DNA of 38,662 nucleotides from a virus: IMG/VR virus record IMGVR_UViG_3300025030_000259, positions 1 through 38,662 of that record. One strand, 5' to 3'. Positions 22,569 to 29,271 of the stretch are shown here, piece by piece. How positions within the stretch are numbered: the stretch's first letter is position 1; the number at the start of each line of letters is the position of its first letter. The position numbers and the translations under genes are program-made. Under the pieces are notes generated by a model. That model was not told the origin of the DNA. It worked only from the letters and a program-made list of their open reading frames with translations, and made no database searches.

Positions 22569-23255
22569 TTATACCCAAGTTGGTGTTATGTCCGTAACAG
22601 GTAATGACTCTAAAAAATCAATAACCGACTGTGGCAATTCTTCTTTATTCCATGCTGAACCGTATTTATAACCACATTCACCACATGGTTTAGATAGTAT
22701 CCCATCAGGATGTTCTAAATGGTTTACCCATCCAGCCGTTTTTGTTTCTACGCATTCGATTTTTATCCAGTCTTCAGCTAACAATTCAATAACTAACGGT
22801 GTTTCATATTTTACGGAATTAATACCAATTGTTACAGACATAACGTTAGCTGAAATAGTTTTAAACTCTTCATACTCAACACTAGAAAGTTTACCGTTTG
22901 TTGCATCATTGCGCATTGTATGAAATTTGCTAGACCATGTATATTTGGTAATCTGGATTATTTTTGATGTATTCCATTTATCACCTTTTTGATGTACACA
23001 ATACGGGCGCATATCATTCAGGTGCCACTTGTCCCATGTTGCCAAAAATTCTTTTAACATGTCCTTTGTCCATCCAGGTGCAAGTGTAATCTTTTCAGTG
23101 TCAAGACCCATGTTGATTTGGCCACAGCCACCACGACAATCACCGCCACTAGTTGGACCCTCTACACCTGTAATTGATAGCTTACCGTCTGTTATGGTGA
23201 TTTTACAGAATACATTACCATAGTTATTTTCACCAATTCTGATAGTTTTGTTCAT
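22569..23255 (-). CDS. Conserved phage protein with Cys-rich motifs (228 aa)
   Basis: The N-terminal part contains a beta-rich ITDGKLSITGVEGPTSGGD followed by CRGGCGQI. The middle has FLATWDKWHLNDMRPYCVHQ, and the C-terminus has KPCGECGYKYGSAWNKEELP. The combination Ser-Gly-Gly-Asp-Cys...Cys-Gly-Gln, Trp-His-Leu-Asn-Asp-Met-Arg and the zinc-ribbon-like Cys-Gly-Glu-Cys-Gly recurs in phage and plasmid proteins of unknown function. The Cys pairs probably bind metal. ATG with AGGAGG. Confidence 0.8.
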   Translation of the reverse strand: MNKTIRIGENNYGNVFCKITITDGKLSITGVEGPTSGGDCRGGCGQINMGLDTEKITLAPGWTKDMLKEFLATWDKWHLNDMRPYCVHQKGDKWNTSKIIQITKYTWSSKFHTMRNDATNGKLSSVEYEEFKTISANVMSVTIGINSVKYETPLVIELLAEDWIKIECVETKTAGWVNHLEHPDGILSKPCGECGYKYGSAWNKEELPQSVIDFLESLPVTDITPTWV

Positions 23256-23288
23256 TAGTTGTTACCTCCTTTTATTATGAGAGTGGTT

Positions 23289-24221
23289 TTATAATGCTAA
23301 CACGCTAGACCATTGATTGATAAAGCGTGCAATTTCCGCAGCTGTAAAGAAATGACAGCCTGCTTTGACATTGCCTCGCTCGTCGATACTGTCAAGGGTG
23401 AAATGCCCAAGCGGGATTTTGTGGCCGTTTGTTCTCCAAGGTAGTGCATTAAAATCACCTCTTGAATATCTGTCTGTTGCGTCCATCCAGAACCTCAAAG
23501 CCTTAATCGCATGGTCAAGCGGGCACTCGGCGCCCTGGGATGTAATAACAACGTCGCCCCTGATAGTAATTTGATCTTGCCCATAAACCCTGAACGAGCT
23601 GGGGAACCTGCCGGCGCCGGTCGTCAGCCATAGATTGTGCTGTTCCTGGTCCTCGATTTGTTGCAGCCGTGCCGCCTCTGCTCTGCGGGCCTGGATGGCT
23701 TTTTCCTGCGCCTTGACTACCTCTGCATATTTTTCGAGCTCTTCGACGTTAGCCGCCGGCAAATCGGGTGCATCTAAACCGAACGCTTGACAAACTTTGA
23801 ATATCTCATCACGTCGAGCATTATACACCTGTATGGCAGATAGTTTCGTAGTCTGCCGTTTGCGTGGCCCAAACGCATCTTTAAGGTCGTGCTCTGTCTC
23901 ATCAATTGCTGGTTGTACCATCTCTGCAATAGTTCGCCCGTATGATCTCCAGCGAGCGAATGCCGGCGTATAAAACCGGTTGATGTGTCGTGCCGCATAC
24001 CTAGACGTGCTAACATGTTTGCCGGTCGTGGGCGTCAGGCTCTCGCTGCTAAGGAATGCCCACTGTTCACCATTTAAAGTGGTTTCGATCTGAGCAATAA
24101 CGGTGCTGTATGAATACAGCAATTTACCGTTAAAACTCACGCTTGAGCCGTTGCGGGCGCTGTCCTGGCTTTGGTGCGCCCAAATGTGAATAACCTGGTC
24201 TGTCGGGTATACGTGTCTCAT
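23289..24221 (-). CDS. Conserved phage protein of unknown function (310 aa)
   Basis: The N-terminus VIHIWAHQSQDSARN and FNGKLLYSYSTVIAQI is a pattern I know from hypothetical proteins of many phages. The middle is a long charged helix (EELEKYAEVVKAQEKAIQAR), followed by ITIRGDVVITSQGAECPLDH and a C-terminal domain ending FFTAAEIARFINQWSSV. It starts with ATG a few bases after the stop of the upstream gene. No enzymatic motif is visible. Confidence 0.8.
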   Translation of the reverse strand: MRHVYPTDQVIHIWAHQSQDSARNGSSVSFNGKLLYSYSTVIAQIETTLNGEQWAFLSSESLTPTTGKHVSTSRYAARHINRFYTPAFARWRSYGRTIAEMVQPAIDETEHDLKDAFGPRKRQTTKLSAIQVYNARRDEIFKVCQAFGLDAPDLPAANVEELEKYAEVVKAQEKAIQARRAEAARLQQIEDQEQHNLWLTTGAGRFPSSFRVYGQDQITIRGDVVITSQGAECPLDHAIKALRFWMDATDRYSRGDFNALPWRTNGHKIPLGHFTLDSIDERGNVKAGCHFFTAAEIARFINQWSSVLAL

Positions 24222-24225
24222 AGTT

Positions 24226-24867
24226 TTAAATCCTTTCCCCGTTTATTTTATATTCTGCATCGTCGTTCTCTAAATAGTCCCTGACGTTCTCTTCTGAGGT
24301 GTCCCAATTGTAAGACTCTTCCAATTTATTATAAATCCAGTCTGCAAAGTCTCTCAATGCCTGGGTGATCGCCTCTTCTGCGTCGTCGGTCATTTCTTTA
24401 TAGTCCTGGCGCTTTACATCAACGGACATACAGCCTGAATGGTAGTAGTGGCCTCGGTGTACTGTTGAGGCGGTGAGCTGGTAAAAATTCCTGCTTTGAA
24501 TCTCTTGTAGGTCTTTCACTATTTGATGCAGTGTAGTGTCCTGGACAGCATAGCTTTTAACCGCCTTCAAAGCACCTTTTTTGTAGTGGTAATTGCCTTC
24601 AAAACAAGCGCCATCACCTTGAGACCAGAAACCGTACCAATAAACATTAGGCTTGTATGTTATCTTGCCCTTACCGTTTTTGCCTGTCCTGGTGTTGATA
24701 TCCAGCCCGAACAAGTCCGCGATTGTCGCCGCGTCGTCATATACCCATTCAGCACTATCAAAAAGCTCTCCAGCGGCTTGTTGGTGATCCTCAATCAATT
24801 TTCGCTGTACTTCTTCAGGAAGCTCAGAAAATCTATAAACATGATAAACGTCTGTTTGGTCTCTCAT
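24226..24867 (-). CDS. Conserved phage protein often labelled toxin-antitoxin stability antitoxin (213 aa)
   Basis: The protein has the layout YHVYRFSELPEEVQRKLIED, then NVYWYGFWSQGDGACFEGNY, an internal IQSRNFYQLTASTVHRGHYY, and a helical acidic C-terminus (LRDFADWIYNKLEESYNWDT). Homologues with GFxSQGDGACFEG are widespread in phages and mobile elements. They are sometimes annotated as antitoxins of a stability system without experimental basis that I know of. No partner toxin gene is recognisable here. It is the first sizeable gene of the leftward operon. Confidence 0.8.
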   Translation of the reverse strand: MRDQTDVYHVYRFSELPEEVQRKLIEDHQQAAGELFDSAEWVYDDAATIADLFGLDINTRTGKNGKGKITYKPNVYWYGFWSQGDGACFEGNYHYKKGALKAVKSYAVQDTTLHQIVKDLQEIQSRNFYQLTASTVHRGHYYHSGCMSVDVKRQDYKEMTDDAEEAITQALRDFADWIYNKLEESYNWDTSEENVRDYLENDDAEYKINGERI

Positions 24868-24868
24868 C

Positions 24869-24937
24869 TCAATTACCTCCCAAGATATCGATCATACACC
24901 AGGTCAAAATCAAAACGCCGCCGACAACTAAAAACAT
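24869..24937 (-). CDS. Candidate 22-residue hydrophobic leader peptide gene
   Basis: An ATG at 24937 follows GGGGGTG, and the frame MFLVVGGVLILTWCMIDILG stops one base before the ATG of the 213-residue gene. It would make a single membrane helix and could couple translation of the operon. It is small enough that chance cannot be excluded. Confidence 0.4.
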   Translation of the reverse strand: MFLVVGGVLILTWCMIDILGGN

Positions 24938-24976
24938 AAGCACCCCCACATAATTTGATGTTTAAAATATAGGTGG

Positions 24977-25005
24977 AGATTACCGTGGTTTGTGTAGTTT
25001 GTCAA
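24977..25005 (-). promoter_or_regulatory. Promoter of the leftward 24.9-21.8 kb operon
   Basis: Minus strand TTGACA (25000-25005), 17-base spacer, TAATCT (24977-24982), with a predicted start about 35 bases before the small peptide gene. The position at the left end of the divergent control region fits. Confidence 0.65.
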
Positions 25006-25335
25006 GTTTTGTGCAAGGTCAAATGTTGGATACATAATTAAGTATAATTAGGTATAACTTCACTCCACAATAATATCACGTTTGGGTTCGACTTTTCGCG
25101 GTTAAGCCTGGCGGTTAAGCCTACTACTACAAAACCAGAATACATATAACATAGAAGGTAGTATCATGCTCAAACGTGTGGGTAGGTGAATCGTGATAGT
25201 GCTTTTTAGGTGATTCCAGTGGGTTATGGCGTTGTGTGGGATATCAATAGTATGTGCAAAACACCTTCGTGATAGTACTCCAGGGGTAGGTAAGTGCCAG
25301 AAAAACAAAGAAAAGTAGGGCTGTTTGGTGGTATG
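25006..25335. other. Non-coding part of the divergent control region
   Basis: No credible gene is seen here; open frames on the minus strand have no ribosome binding sites and a composition unlike the real genes. A short direct repeat, CGGTTAAGCCT, occurs twice near 25098-25122. The interval is AT-rich. Confidence 0.55.
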
Positions 25336-25519
25336 TAGTATTCTAGTAAGAAAAAGAACAGTACCACGATTGAAGAGCCAATATGTTCATATGGGAGTAT
25401 ATACATTCTTATTGGCACAAAGCCACGATGAAAATCGCTCATAAGAACGTATTATACTCGATATGAACGTATTGGCTCTTCGTTGGTACCTCTGTTCTCG
25501 TTTTCAAACTAGAATACTA
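25336..25519. repeat. Very large imperfect inverted repeat (arms about 77 bases, 30-base loop)
   Basis: The left arm 25336-25411 and right arm 25442-25519 are imperfect reverse complements over their whole length. They include TAGTATTCTAGT/ACTAGAATACTA at the outer ends, GAAGAGCCAATA/TATTGGCTCTTC in the middle and CATTCTTA/TAAGAACG at the inner ends. It lies between the leftward and rightward transcription units. Candidates are a replication origin, a bidirectional transcription block, or a structured RNA; none can be decided from sequence. Confidence 0.8.
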
Positions 25520-25549
25520 TTTTACCTTCCTCCTGTGCCGACCCGCAGC

Positions 25550-25586
25550 TAGTGGGCATCCAACCCACTATCACGTTAGTTTTTTT
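25550..25586 (+). terminator. Terminator-like hairpin in the divergent control region
   Basis: TAGTGGG-CATCCAA-CCCACTA (25550-25570) is a perfect 7-bp stem, and a run of seven T follows (25580-25586) after nine bases. The gap before the T run makes termination uncertain; it might instead be an attenuator or binding site. Confidence 0.4.
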
Positions 25587-25639
25587 CTATTTCGTGTGTT
25601 ACTATTAAAGAGCTTTTACTACGACTTTTCAAATTTGAC

Positions 25640-25668
25640 TTGACACCTTCTGAAAACACCCTTATTCT
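25640..25668 (+). promoter_or_regulatory. Promoter of the rightward early region
   Basis: TTGACA (25640-25645), 17-base spacer, TATTCT (25663-25668), about 25 bases before the ribosome binding site (AAAAAGGAG) of the first rightward gene. Confidence 0.75.
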
Positions 25669-25699
25669 ACCAAAAATACCACTCAAAAAGGAGTAAAAC

Positions 25700-26824
25700 A
25701 TGGCGTATCCGAAAAACGACGCTCTACGTAAATTCATTGTCGATCATGCATCAGCATTTACACCGCTCCGTACCGTAGGAGATCCATCTGTGGCTAAGAT
25801 GGTGGCCGCAGAGCTGAAAAGGGAATTCCCTGATCGATCCGACTCATCACTATATCAAATCACTTGTTACTATCTGAGGGGTGGCAACAAGAAAACCAAA
25901 TCTGACTCCAGGCGCACATACACCGCCCGCGAGTTGGCTCACATTGATCTGATGTCGGCTAAAGAACGAGCCGCATACGCCACTGCGTCGGGGAGAACGC
26001 TTCGGGCTGTAGATGCAGCTCTGGGTAGATATAGAAAAGGCATGAGCGAGTACGCGAACTCGGCACCCTTTTCTATATCTATGGCTCTTGCCGACATCCA
26101 AAAACAAGGGTACATCAATTTCAGCAACACTTCTCACCTGAGCATTTATGGTTTTACCCGTGAGGCTGTGGTGGCTGCCAGAGCATTTCTTGCACATCCT
26201 TACGGCATATCACTAAGAGCACCGAACATCTTGTACCATGCGGTAACTAAACGCCGTTACGCTATGAGTGGGTCAGAGCAGCAGATGCTTTTAACCAACC
26301 CGAAGAACTTTCTTCGTGAACGCGCTGATAAGGTAAAGGCTGGCTGGGTCTGCGCTAATGTAGATCCTGTCGCTGATGATTTGTTTGACAGTGCTCTCGA
26401 CGAGATGCCGTCAACTAGAGCATATGAGCGGCGTAAGACTGGTAAAACAGTACACTCTCTGGCAGAGAGACTCACCTCTATTCTACAGGCCCCTGGGTTG
26501 GTGATAGCTAAAAATACAGTAGAGTACACCAGCCTGGATGCGTTGCGAGTGTGGGTGAACTGTGCTCTCGGCAATGCCGCGCCGGGGTTCAACCTATCAG
26601 ACCCGTCTACGTATATAGACGACACCAAACCGGCTTTGTGTGCTGAGGATAAACACCTGCGCATGGTTAAGCCTCGCATAGAGAGTGGCCCTCTAAACCC
26701 TGACAAGCCTTTTAACCCATCAGACCCGTCTACGTATATAGACGACACAGTGAAAATAAAGGCATTGCAACCAGATGACGACGAGGACGCCTGGATGTCC
26801 GACTTCAAACCGATAGGGGTGTAA
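25700..26824 (+). CDS. Early protein of unknown function with duplicated motif (374 aa)
   Basis: First gene of the rightward unit, with a strong AAGGAG site. The N-terminal third is charged and basic (VAKMVAAELKREFPDRSDSS, GGNKKTKSDSRRTYTARELA). It is followed by TASGRTLRAVDAALGRYRKG and TSHLSIYGFTREAVVAARAF, which could be DNA-binding helices. The C-terminal part carries the sequence SDPSTYIDDT twice, encoded by an exact 30-base direct repeat (26596 and 26719). It ends with an acidic DDDEDAWMSD tail. Its place next to the control region suggests a regulatory or replication-initiation role, but I recognise no family. Confidence 0.75.
   Translation: MAYPKNDALRKFIVDHASAFTPLRTVGDPSVAKMVAAELKREFPDRSDSSLYQITCYYLRGGNKKTKSDSRRTYTARELAHIDLMSAKERAAYATASGRTLRAVDAALGRYRKGMSEYANSAPFSISMALADIQKQGYINFSNTSHLSIYGFTREAVVAARAFLAHPYGISLRAPNILYHAVTKRRYAMSGSEQQMLLTNPKNFLRERADKVKAGWVCANVDPVADDLFDSALDEMPSTRAYERRKTGKTVHSLAERLTSILQAPGLVIAKNTVEYTSLDALRVWVNCALGNAAPGFNLSDPSTYIDDTKPALCAEDKHLRMVKPRIESGPLNPDKPFNPSDPSTYIDDTVKIKALQPDDDEDAWMSDFKPIGV
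26596..26625 (+). repeat. 30-bp exact direct repeat, copy 1 (contains palindrome)
   Basis: The same 30 bases occur at 26719-26748 in the same reading frame. Each copy contains the inverted repeat GTCTA-CGTATA-TAGAC. Confidence 0.9.
26719..26748 (+). repeat. 30-bp exact direct repeat, copy 2
   Basis: Second copy of the element at 26596-26625, 123 bases (41 codons) further on, within the same gene. Exact identity at the DNA level suggests a recent duplication or selection on the DNA itself. Confidence 0.9.
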
Positions 26825-26826
26825 TC

Positions 26827-27099
26827 ATGGGGCGATATAGCATTGAGGACATAGGCGACAAGATCGTAGAGCTGACCGACTTGGTGTACCAGTTGAGCCA
26901 AAAACCCATACAGACAACGCGGGTACTATCACAGATTGATTCTGCTGAGGCTCGGATCAGCGCGCTCAAAGCCCGACAAGCAGCACATGATAACCGACGC
27001 AGGCCGAAGGCTCTCACTGAGGAGAAGATGTTGAGGGATGCGGCATCAAAAAAAGCCTTGGCGGCGGCGTTAAGGATTCTTAAAAAACGACAAAAATAA
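26827..27099 (+). CDS. Hypothetical small basic protein (90 aa)
   Basis: It begins two bases after the previous stop. The N-terminal half is a probable coiled coil (YSIEDIGDKIVELTDLVYQL), and the C-terminal half is strongly basic (DNRRRPKALTEEKM, ALRILKKRQK). It could bind nucleic acid or act with the preceding gene. No family recognised. Confidence 0.65.
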   Translation: MGRYSIEDIGDKIVELTDLVYQLSQKPIQTTRVLSQIDSAEARISALKARQAAHDNRRRPKALTEEKMLRDAASKKALAAALRILKKRQK

Positions 27100-27102
27100 A
27101 TA

Positions 27103-27139
27103 TTGACACCTAACATTAATTACTGTAAGGTTCTTTACA
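27103..27139 (+). promoter_or_regulatory. Promoter with operator-like motif before the gene at 27172
   Basis: TTGACA (27103-27108), 17-base spacer, TAAGGT (27126-27131). AAGGTTCTTTACA (27127-27139), a one-mismatch copy of the 13-base motif, overlaps the -10 box and transcription start, a position suited to repression. Confidence 0.55.
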
Positions 27140-27171
27140 GAGATGCATTAAAAACGAAAGGAGTATACGAA

Positions 27172-27510
27172 ATGAGCAAACCAGAAACTATGATGATTGA
27201 TGATGTGAAGTACGTACGCGAGGATTCAATAACCCGAGCACCGCAACCGACAGGCACTATTAAGATTGTCATCCTCCCCCGTGGGTGGAACATGATCGGC
27301 CACTTCTCCCAGGAAGGCCCGAACTGCAAACTGGAGAAAGCCTCGGTTATCCGACGCTGGGGTACGACCGCAGGGTTGGGGGAGCTGGCTTTAAAAGGCC
27401 CCTTGGCTAACACTATCCTCGACCCATGCCCATTGCCTGTGGAGTTCCACGAACTAACTGTTATCGCCACCCTCGGGTGTGTGGAGGGTGTATGGGCGTC
27501 CAAACTTTAG
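27172..27510 (+). CDS. Conserved phage protein with WGTT motif (112 aa)
   Basis: The ATG at 27172 has a GAAAGGAG site. The protein contains IKIVILPRGWNMIGHFSQEG, then ASVIRRWGTTAGLGELALKG and a C-terminal ELTVIATLGC. It matches a family common in phages (ILQRGW..VG.F...ASVIR.WGTT.GLGE.A) of unknown function, often followed by a Gly/Tyr/Asp repeat tail. Here the tail is a separate overlapping gene. Confidence 0.85.
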   Translation: MSKPETMMIDDVKYVREDSITRAPQPTGTIKIVILPRGWNMIGHFSQEGPNCKLEKASVIRRWGTTAGLGELALKGPLANTILDPCPLPVEFHELTVIATLGCVEGVWASKL

Positions 27511-27740
27511 CCGAAGGCTTGTGCCAAACCACGCATGGCAACGGCGACGGCTACGGCAACGGCGACGGCTACAACGGCTACGGCTACGGCAACGGCTACG
27601 GCAACGGCAACGGCAACGGCGACGGCAACGGCGACGGCTACGGCTACGGCAACAGCTACGGCAACAGCTACGGCAACGGCTACGGCTACGGCGACGGCGA
27701 CGGCTACGGCAACGGCGACGGCTACGGCTACGGCTATTAA
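27492..27740 (+). CDS. Gly/Asn/Asp/Tyr low-complexity protein (82 aa)
   Basis: I chose the frame starting ATG at 27492 (GGAGGG site, overlapping the preceding gene by 19 bases). It gives a short head, MGVQTLAEGLCQTTH, then about 65 residues of GNGDGYGNGDGY-type repeats. The other two frames of the same DNA encode Ala-Thr and Arg-Leu-Gln repeats and lack suitable starts or context. Similar Gly/Tyr/Asp tails are known downstream of or fused to the WGTT protein in related phages, which supports this choice. The product is disordered; its role is unknown. Confidence 0.6.
   Translation: MGVQTLAEGLCQTTHGNGDGYGNGDGYNGYGYGNGYGNGNGNGDGNGDGYGYGNSYGNSYGNGYGYGDGDGYGNGDGYGYGY
27539..27738 (+). repeat. 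Hexanucleotide repeat tract (GGCNAC units)
   Basis: About 200 bases are made almost entirely of GGC alternating with AAC, GAC, TAC or AGC. Slippage in multiples of three would change length without frameshift. Confidence 0.95.
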
Positions 27741-27754
27741 GGGGGGTCATACGA

Positions 27755-28078
27755 ATGAACCAACCAGAACCAACCAAGAAGCAGCAGGATGCGATAAAGA
27801 GGGTTGACCGGTCGCTCACGGACAACCAGCTCACTACCTACTCTGTAATGGAGAACCAGCTCGGCATGGCTCTGACAGCCGCCTGGGAGTCCGTGGAGAT
27901 GGGCAAGCAGATCGTGACCAGCTTAGATAGGAAGGAAGCTGAGAACAAGATCCTGCGTGAGCAGTTGGATCGTGCGGAGCGGACGATAAAAATGCTGGAG
28001 AGTGGTGGCGAGTTTGACCACCCAACGCTTTGCCGCTGTCCTGACTGTGAGGACCAGTCGATACTTGGGGAGGGTTAA
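27755..28078 (+). CDS. Hypothetical coiled-coil protein (107 aa)
   Basis: The ATG at 27755 follows AAGGGGGG. The protein is helical and charged (TKKQQDAIKRVDRSLTDNQL, SLDRKEAENKILREQLDRAE) and ends with a CRCPDCEDQ motif, three Cys that might bind metal. An in-frame extension upstream would run through the hexanucleotide tract and is rejected. Function unknown. Confidence 0.7.
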   Translation: MNQPEPTKKQQDAIKRVDRSLTDNQLTTYSVMENQLGMALTAAWESVEMGKQIVTSLDRKEAENKILREQLDRAERTIKMLESGGEFDHPTLCRCPDCEDQSILGEG

Positions 28079-28084
28079 AGAGAC

Positions 28085-28258
28085 ATGAGCGAGCAGGGCA
28101 CTGTTACAGCAGAGAGCTATCCGGAGTTTAACAGGTTGTATAAGAAGGCACTAAAGCAGGGTAAAGGGTCGTTTATATTCCAGGGCGCCGAAGTCCTGAC
28201 CACCTATGTGAAATACCTCTGCGAGTACGTGGAGACGCAGCGGGGGTGGAGGCCTTGA
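28085..28258 (+). CDS. Hypothetical small protein (57 aa)
   Basis: ATG at 28085, six bases after the previous stop, with a weak GAGGG site. The sequence MSEQGTVTAESYPEFNRLYK, KGSFIFQGAEVLTTYVKYLC ending RGWRP reads as a compact small protein. It overlaps the next gene by 13 bases. The pattern (short polar head, FxFxGxEVLTxYVKYL) suggests a conserved phage family that I cannot name. Confidence 0.6.
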   Translation: MSEQGTVTAESYPEFNRLYKKALKQGKGSFIFQGAEVLTTYVKYLCEYVETQRGWRP

Positions 28259-28452
28259 TTATCGAAAACTTATCGGCTATGATGCGTGCTGCCGGGGCGA
28301 CCAACATCTCACTGGCTGAGGCGTCCGGGGTCTGCCCGAGGACAATATGCAACGCCCGTGCAGGACAACACATCTCAAGACTAAATAACTTCTGTATCAC
28401 TGAGGCACTGAGAACTAGGACGTTTACAAGAGATCCACGAGGGGCGAGGTAA
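28246..28452 (+). CDS. Small HTH protein (68 aa)
   Basis: Starts at GTG (28246) within the end of the previous gene. It contains a helix-turn-helix-like segment, ISLAEASGVCPRTICNARAG, after MMRAAGATN, as in XRE/Cro regulators that use few residues. It ends with a basic FTRDPRGAR tail. It could be a small phage repressor or anti-repressor. Confidence 0.6.
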   Translation: MEALIIENLSAMMRAAGATNISLAEASGVCPRTICNARAGQHISRLNNFCITEALRTRTFTRDPRGAR

Positions 28453-28478
28453 GACATATAATTTCAGGGGGTGCTCAC

Positions 28479-28670
28479 ATGAGCGACGATGAGATGGAGC
28501 AGGTTGAGTGCAGGTGTTATCGGCCGGGAGACCCAGGGTTCGCAGCACTGGCGGCGCAGATTACACCGTTGGAGAGGATCAAGGCGACAAACTGGGCACG
28601 TGATATTGTGCCCTTCGCCACACCGCAGGACTCGCGGACGTTCAGGCGCAACGAGACTTACGACAAATAG
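28479..28670 (+). CDS. Hypothetical small protein (63 aa)
   Basis: ATG with a GGGGGTG site. Acidic start (MSDDEMEQVECRCYRPGDPG), then a helical middle and FRRNETYDK at the end. No family recognised. Real by its site, spacing and position in a run of small genes. Confidence 0.6.
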   Translation: MSDDEMEQVECRCYRPGDPGFAALAAQITPLERIKATNWARDIVPFATPQDSRTFRRNETYDK

Positions 28671-28680
28671 GAGGTTTGTT

Positions 28681-28893
28681 ATGCACTGGAGGGAGCAGAG
28701 AAGGCGCAGTAGAGAGGGAACGTCGTTTATTATGGGCATGTGCTTCTTGGCTCTGATCGTTATGGCTCACTCTTGTACGCGAGAGCCTCAACCAGCCCTC
28801 GTGACCAAGCCTATATACATACCGTACACAAGCGACGAACTTAAAATAATAGCTGAGAGGACACACACCAATGCCAGAGAATACCGACGCTAA
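28681..28893 (+). CDS. Small membrane protein/lipoprotein (70 aa)
   Basis: The ATG at 28681 follows GGAGG. After a basic N-terminus (MHWREQRRRSREG) comes a hydrophobic segment FIMGMCFLALIVMAHSC whose end resembles a lipobox (VMAHSC, not ideal at -3/-1), then a Pro-rich polar tail. It could be a lipoprotein exposed at the cell surface, for example for superinfection exclusion, or simply a one-helix membrane protein. Confidence 0.6.
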   Translation: MHWREQRRRSREGTSFIMGMCFLALIVMAHSCTREPQPALVTKPIYIPYTSDELKIIAERTHTNAREYRR

Positions 28894-29071
28894 ATACTGC
28901 GCAGACCCGTGTTGTGGTAAGGTGCTAATGCGTGGGAGTCAGGAGAACAAGTACAATTGGGCTAAACGCATGTACTGTGGGAGAGCGTGTGCCAGGCAGC
29001 ATCAAGCAGACAAGGGCAACGTCACAGGGCGGAAAAATAACAGGTTTGCGTACCCACAAGCGCACCTATAA
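28871..29071 (+). CDS. Small zinc-ribbon-like protein (66 aa)
   Basis: Overlaps the previous gene by 23 bases. Contains CADPCCGK near the N-terminus and MYCGRACARQHQADKG further on, a four-Cys arrangement like treble-clef zinc binding domains in phage proteins. The C-terminus is basic (VTGRKNNRF). Possibly a nucleic-acid-binding helper. Confidence 0.6.
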   Translation: MPENTDAKYCADPCCGKVLMRGSQENKYNWAKRMYCGRACARQHQADKGNVTGRKNNRFAYPQAHL

Positions 29072-29078
29072 AGGCGAT

Positions 29079-29114
29079 AAAGTTCTTGACAAATAGGCAA
29101 CAACCAATCAAAGT
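29079..29114 (+). promoter_or_regulatory. Promoter-like element with 13-base motif before the polymerase leader
   Basis: AAAGTTCTTGACA (29079-29091) includes a perfect TTGACA -35 box (29086-29091). A good -10 is not evident; CAAAGT lies 17 bases on. A region of about 100 bases follows, containing a tiny frame ATGAGAAAGTGA with an AGGAGG site (Met-Arg-Lys-stop at 29179-29190), and then a terminator. Confidence 0.45.
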
Positions 29115-29218
29115 ACAGCCTTCAACGAGTGGGCCTCTCGAAGAAGCTCACCAGTTGTCATATCGACAGGAGGTGCCTATGAGAAAGTGACCCCTAAAAA
29201 CTTGTGAAGTAGAAAATC

Positions 29219-29250
29219 GGCGGCGTCCTTGGTGGGATCGCCGCCTTTTT
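29219..29250 (+). terminator. Rho-independent terminator just upstream of DNA polymerase
   Basis: GGCGGCG (29219-29225), 13-base loop, CGCCGCC (29239-29245), TTTTT (29246-29250). It stops 21 bases before the polymerase start codon and would make its transcription depend on antitermination or readthrough. Confidence 0.85.
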
Positions 29251-29271
29251 AGGTGAAAGGTAAGATACGAC

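Noticed and set aside
25102-25442. Short minus-strand open frames in the divergent region
   Set aside because: No binding sites, unusual composition, and they run through the large inverted repeat.
27479-27754. Arg/Leu/Gln-rich extension of the gene at 27755
   Set aside because: It is the third frame of the hexanucleotide repeat; the gene has its own ATG and site at 27755.
27535-27807. Ala-Thr repeat open frame in the hexanucleotide tract
   Set aside because: Starts without a binding site and overlaps the real downstream gene in another frame; product is a pure frame artefact of the repeat.
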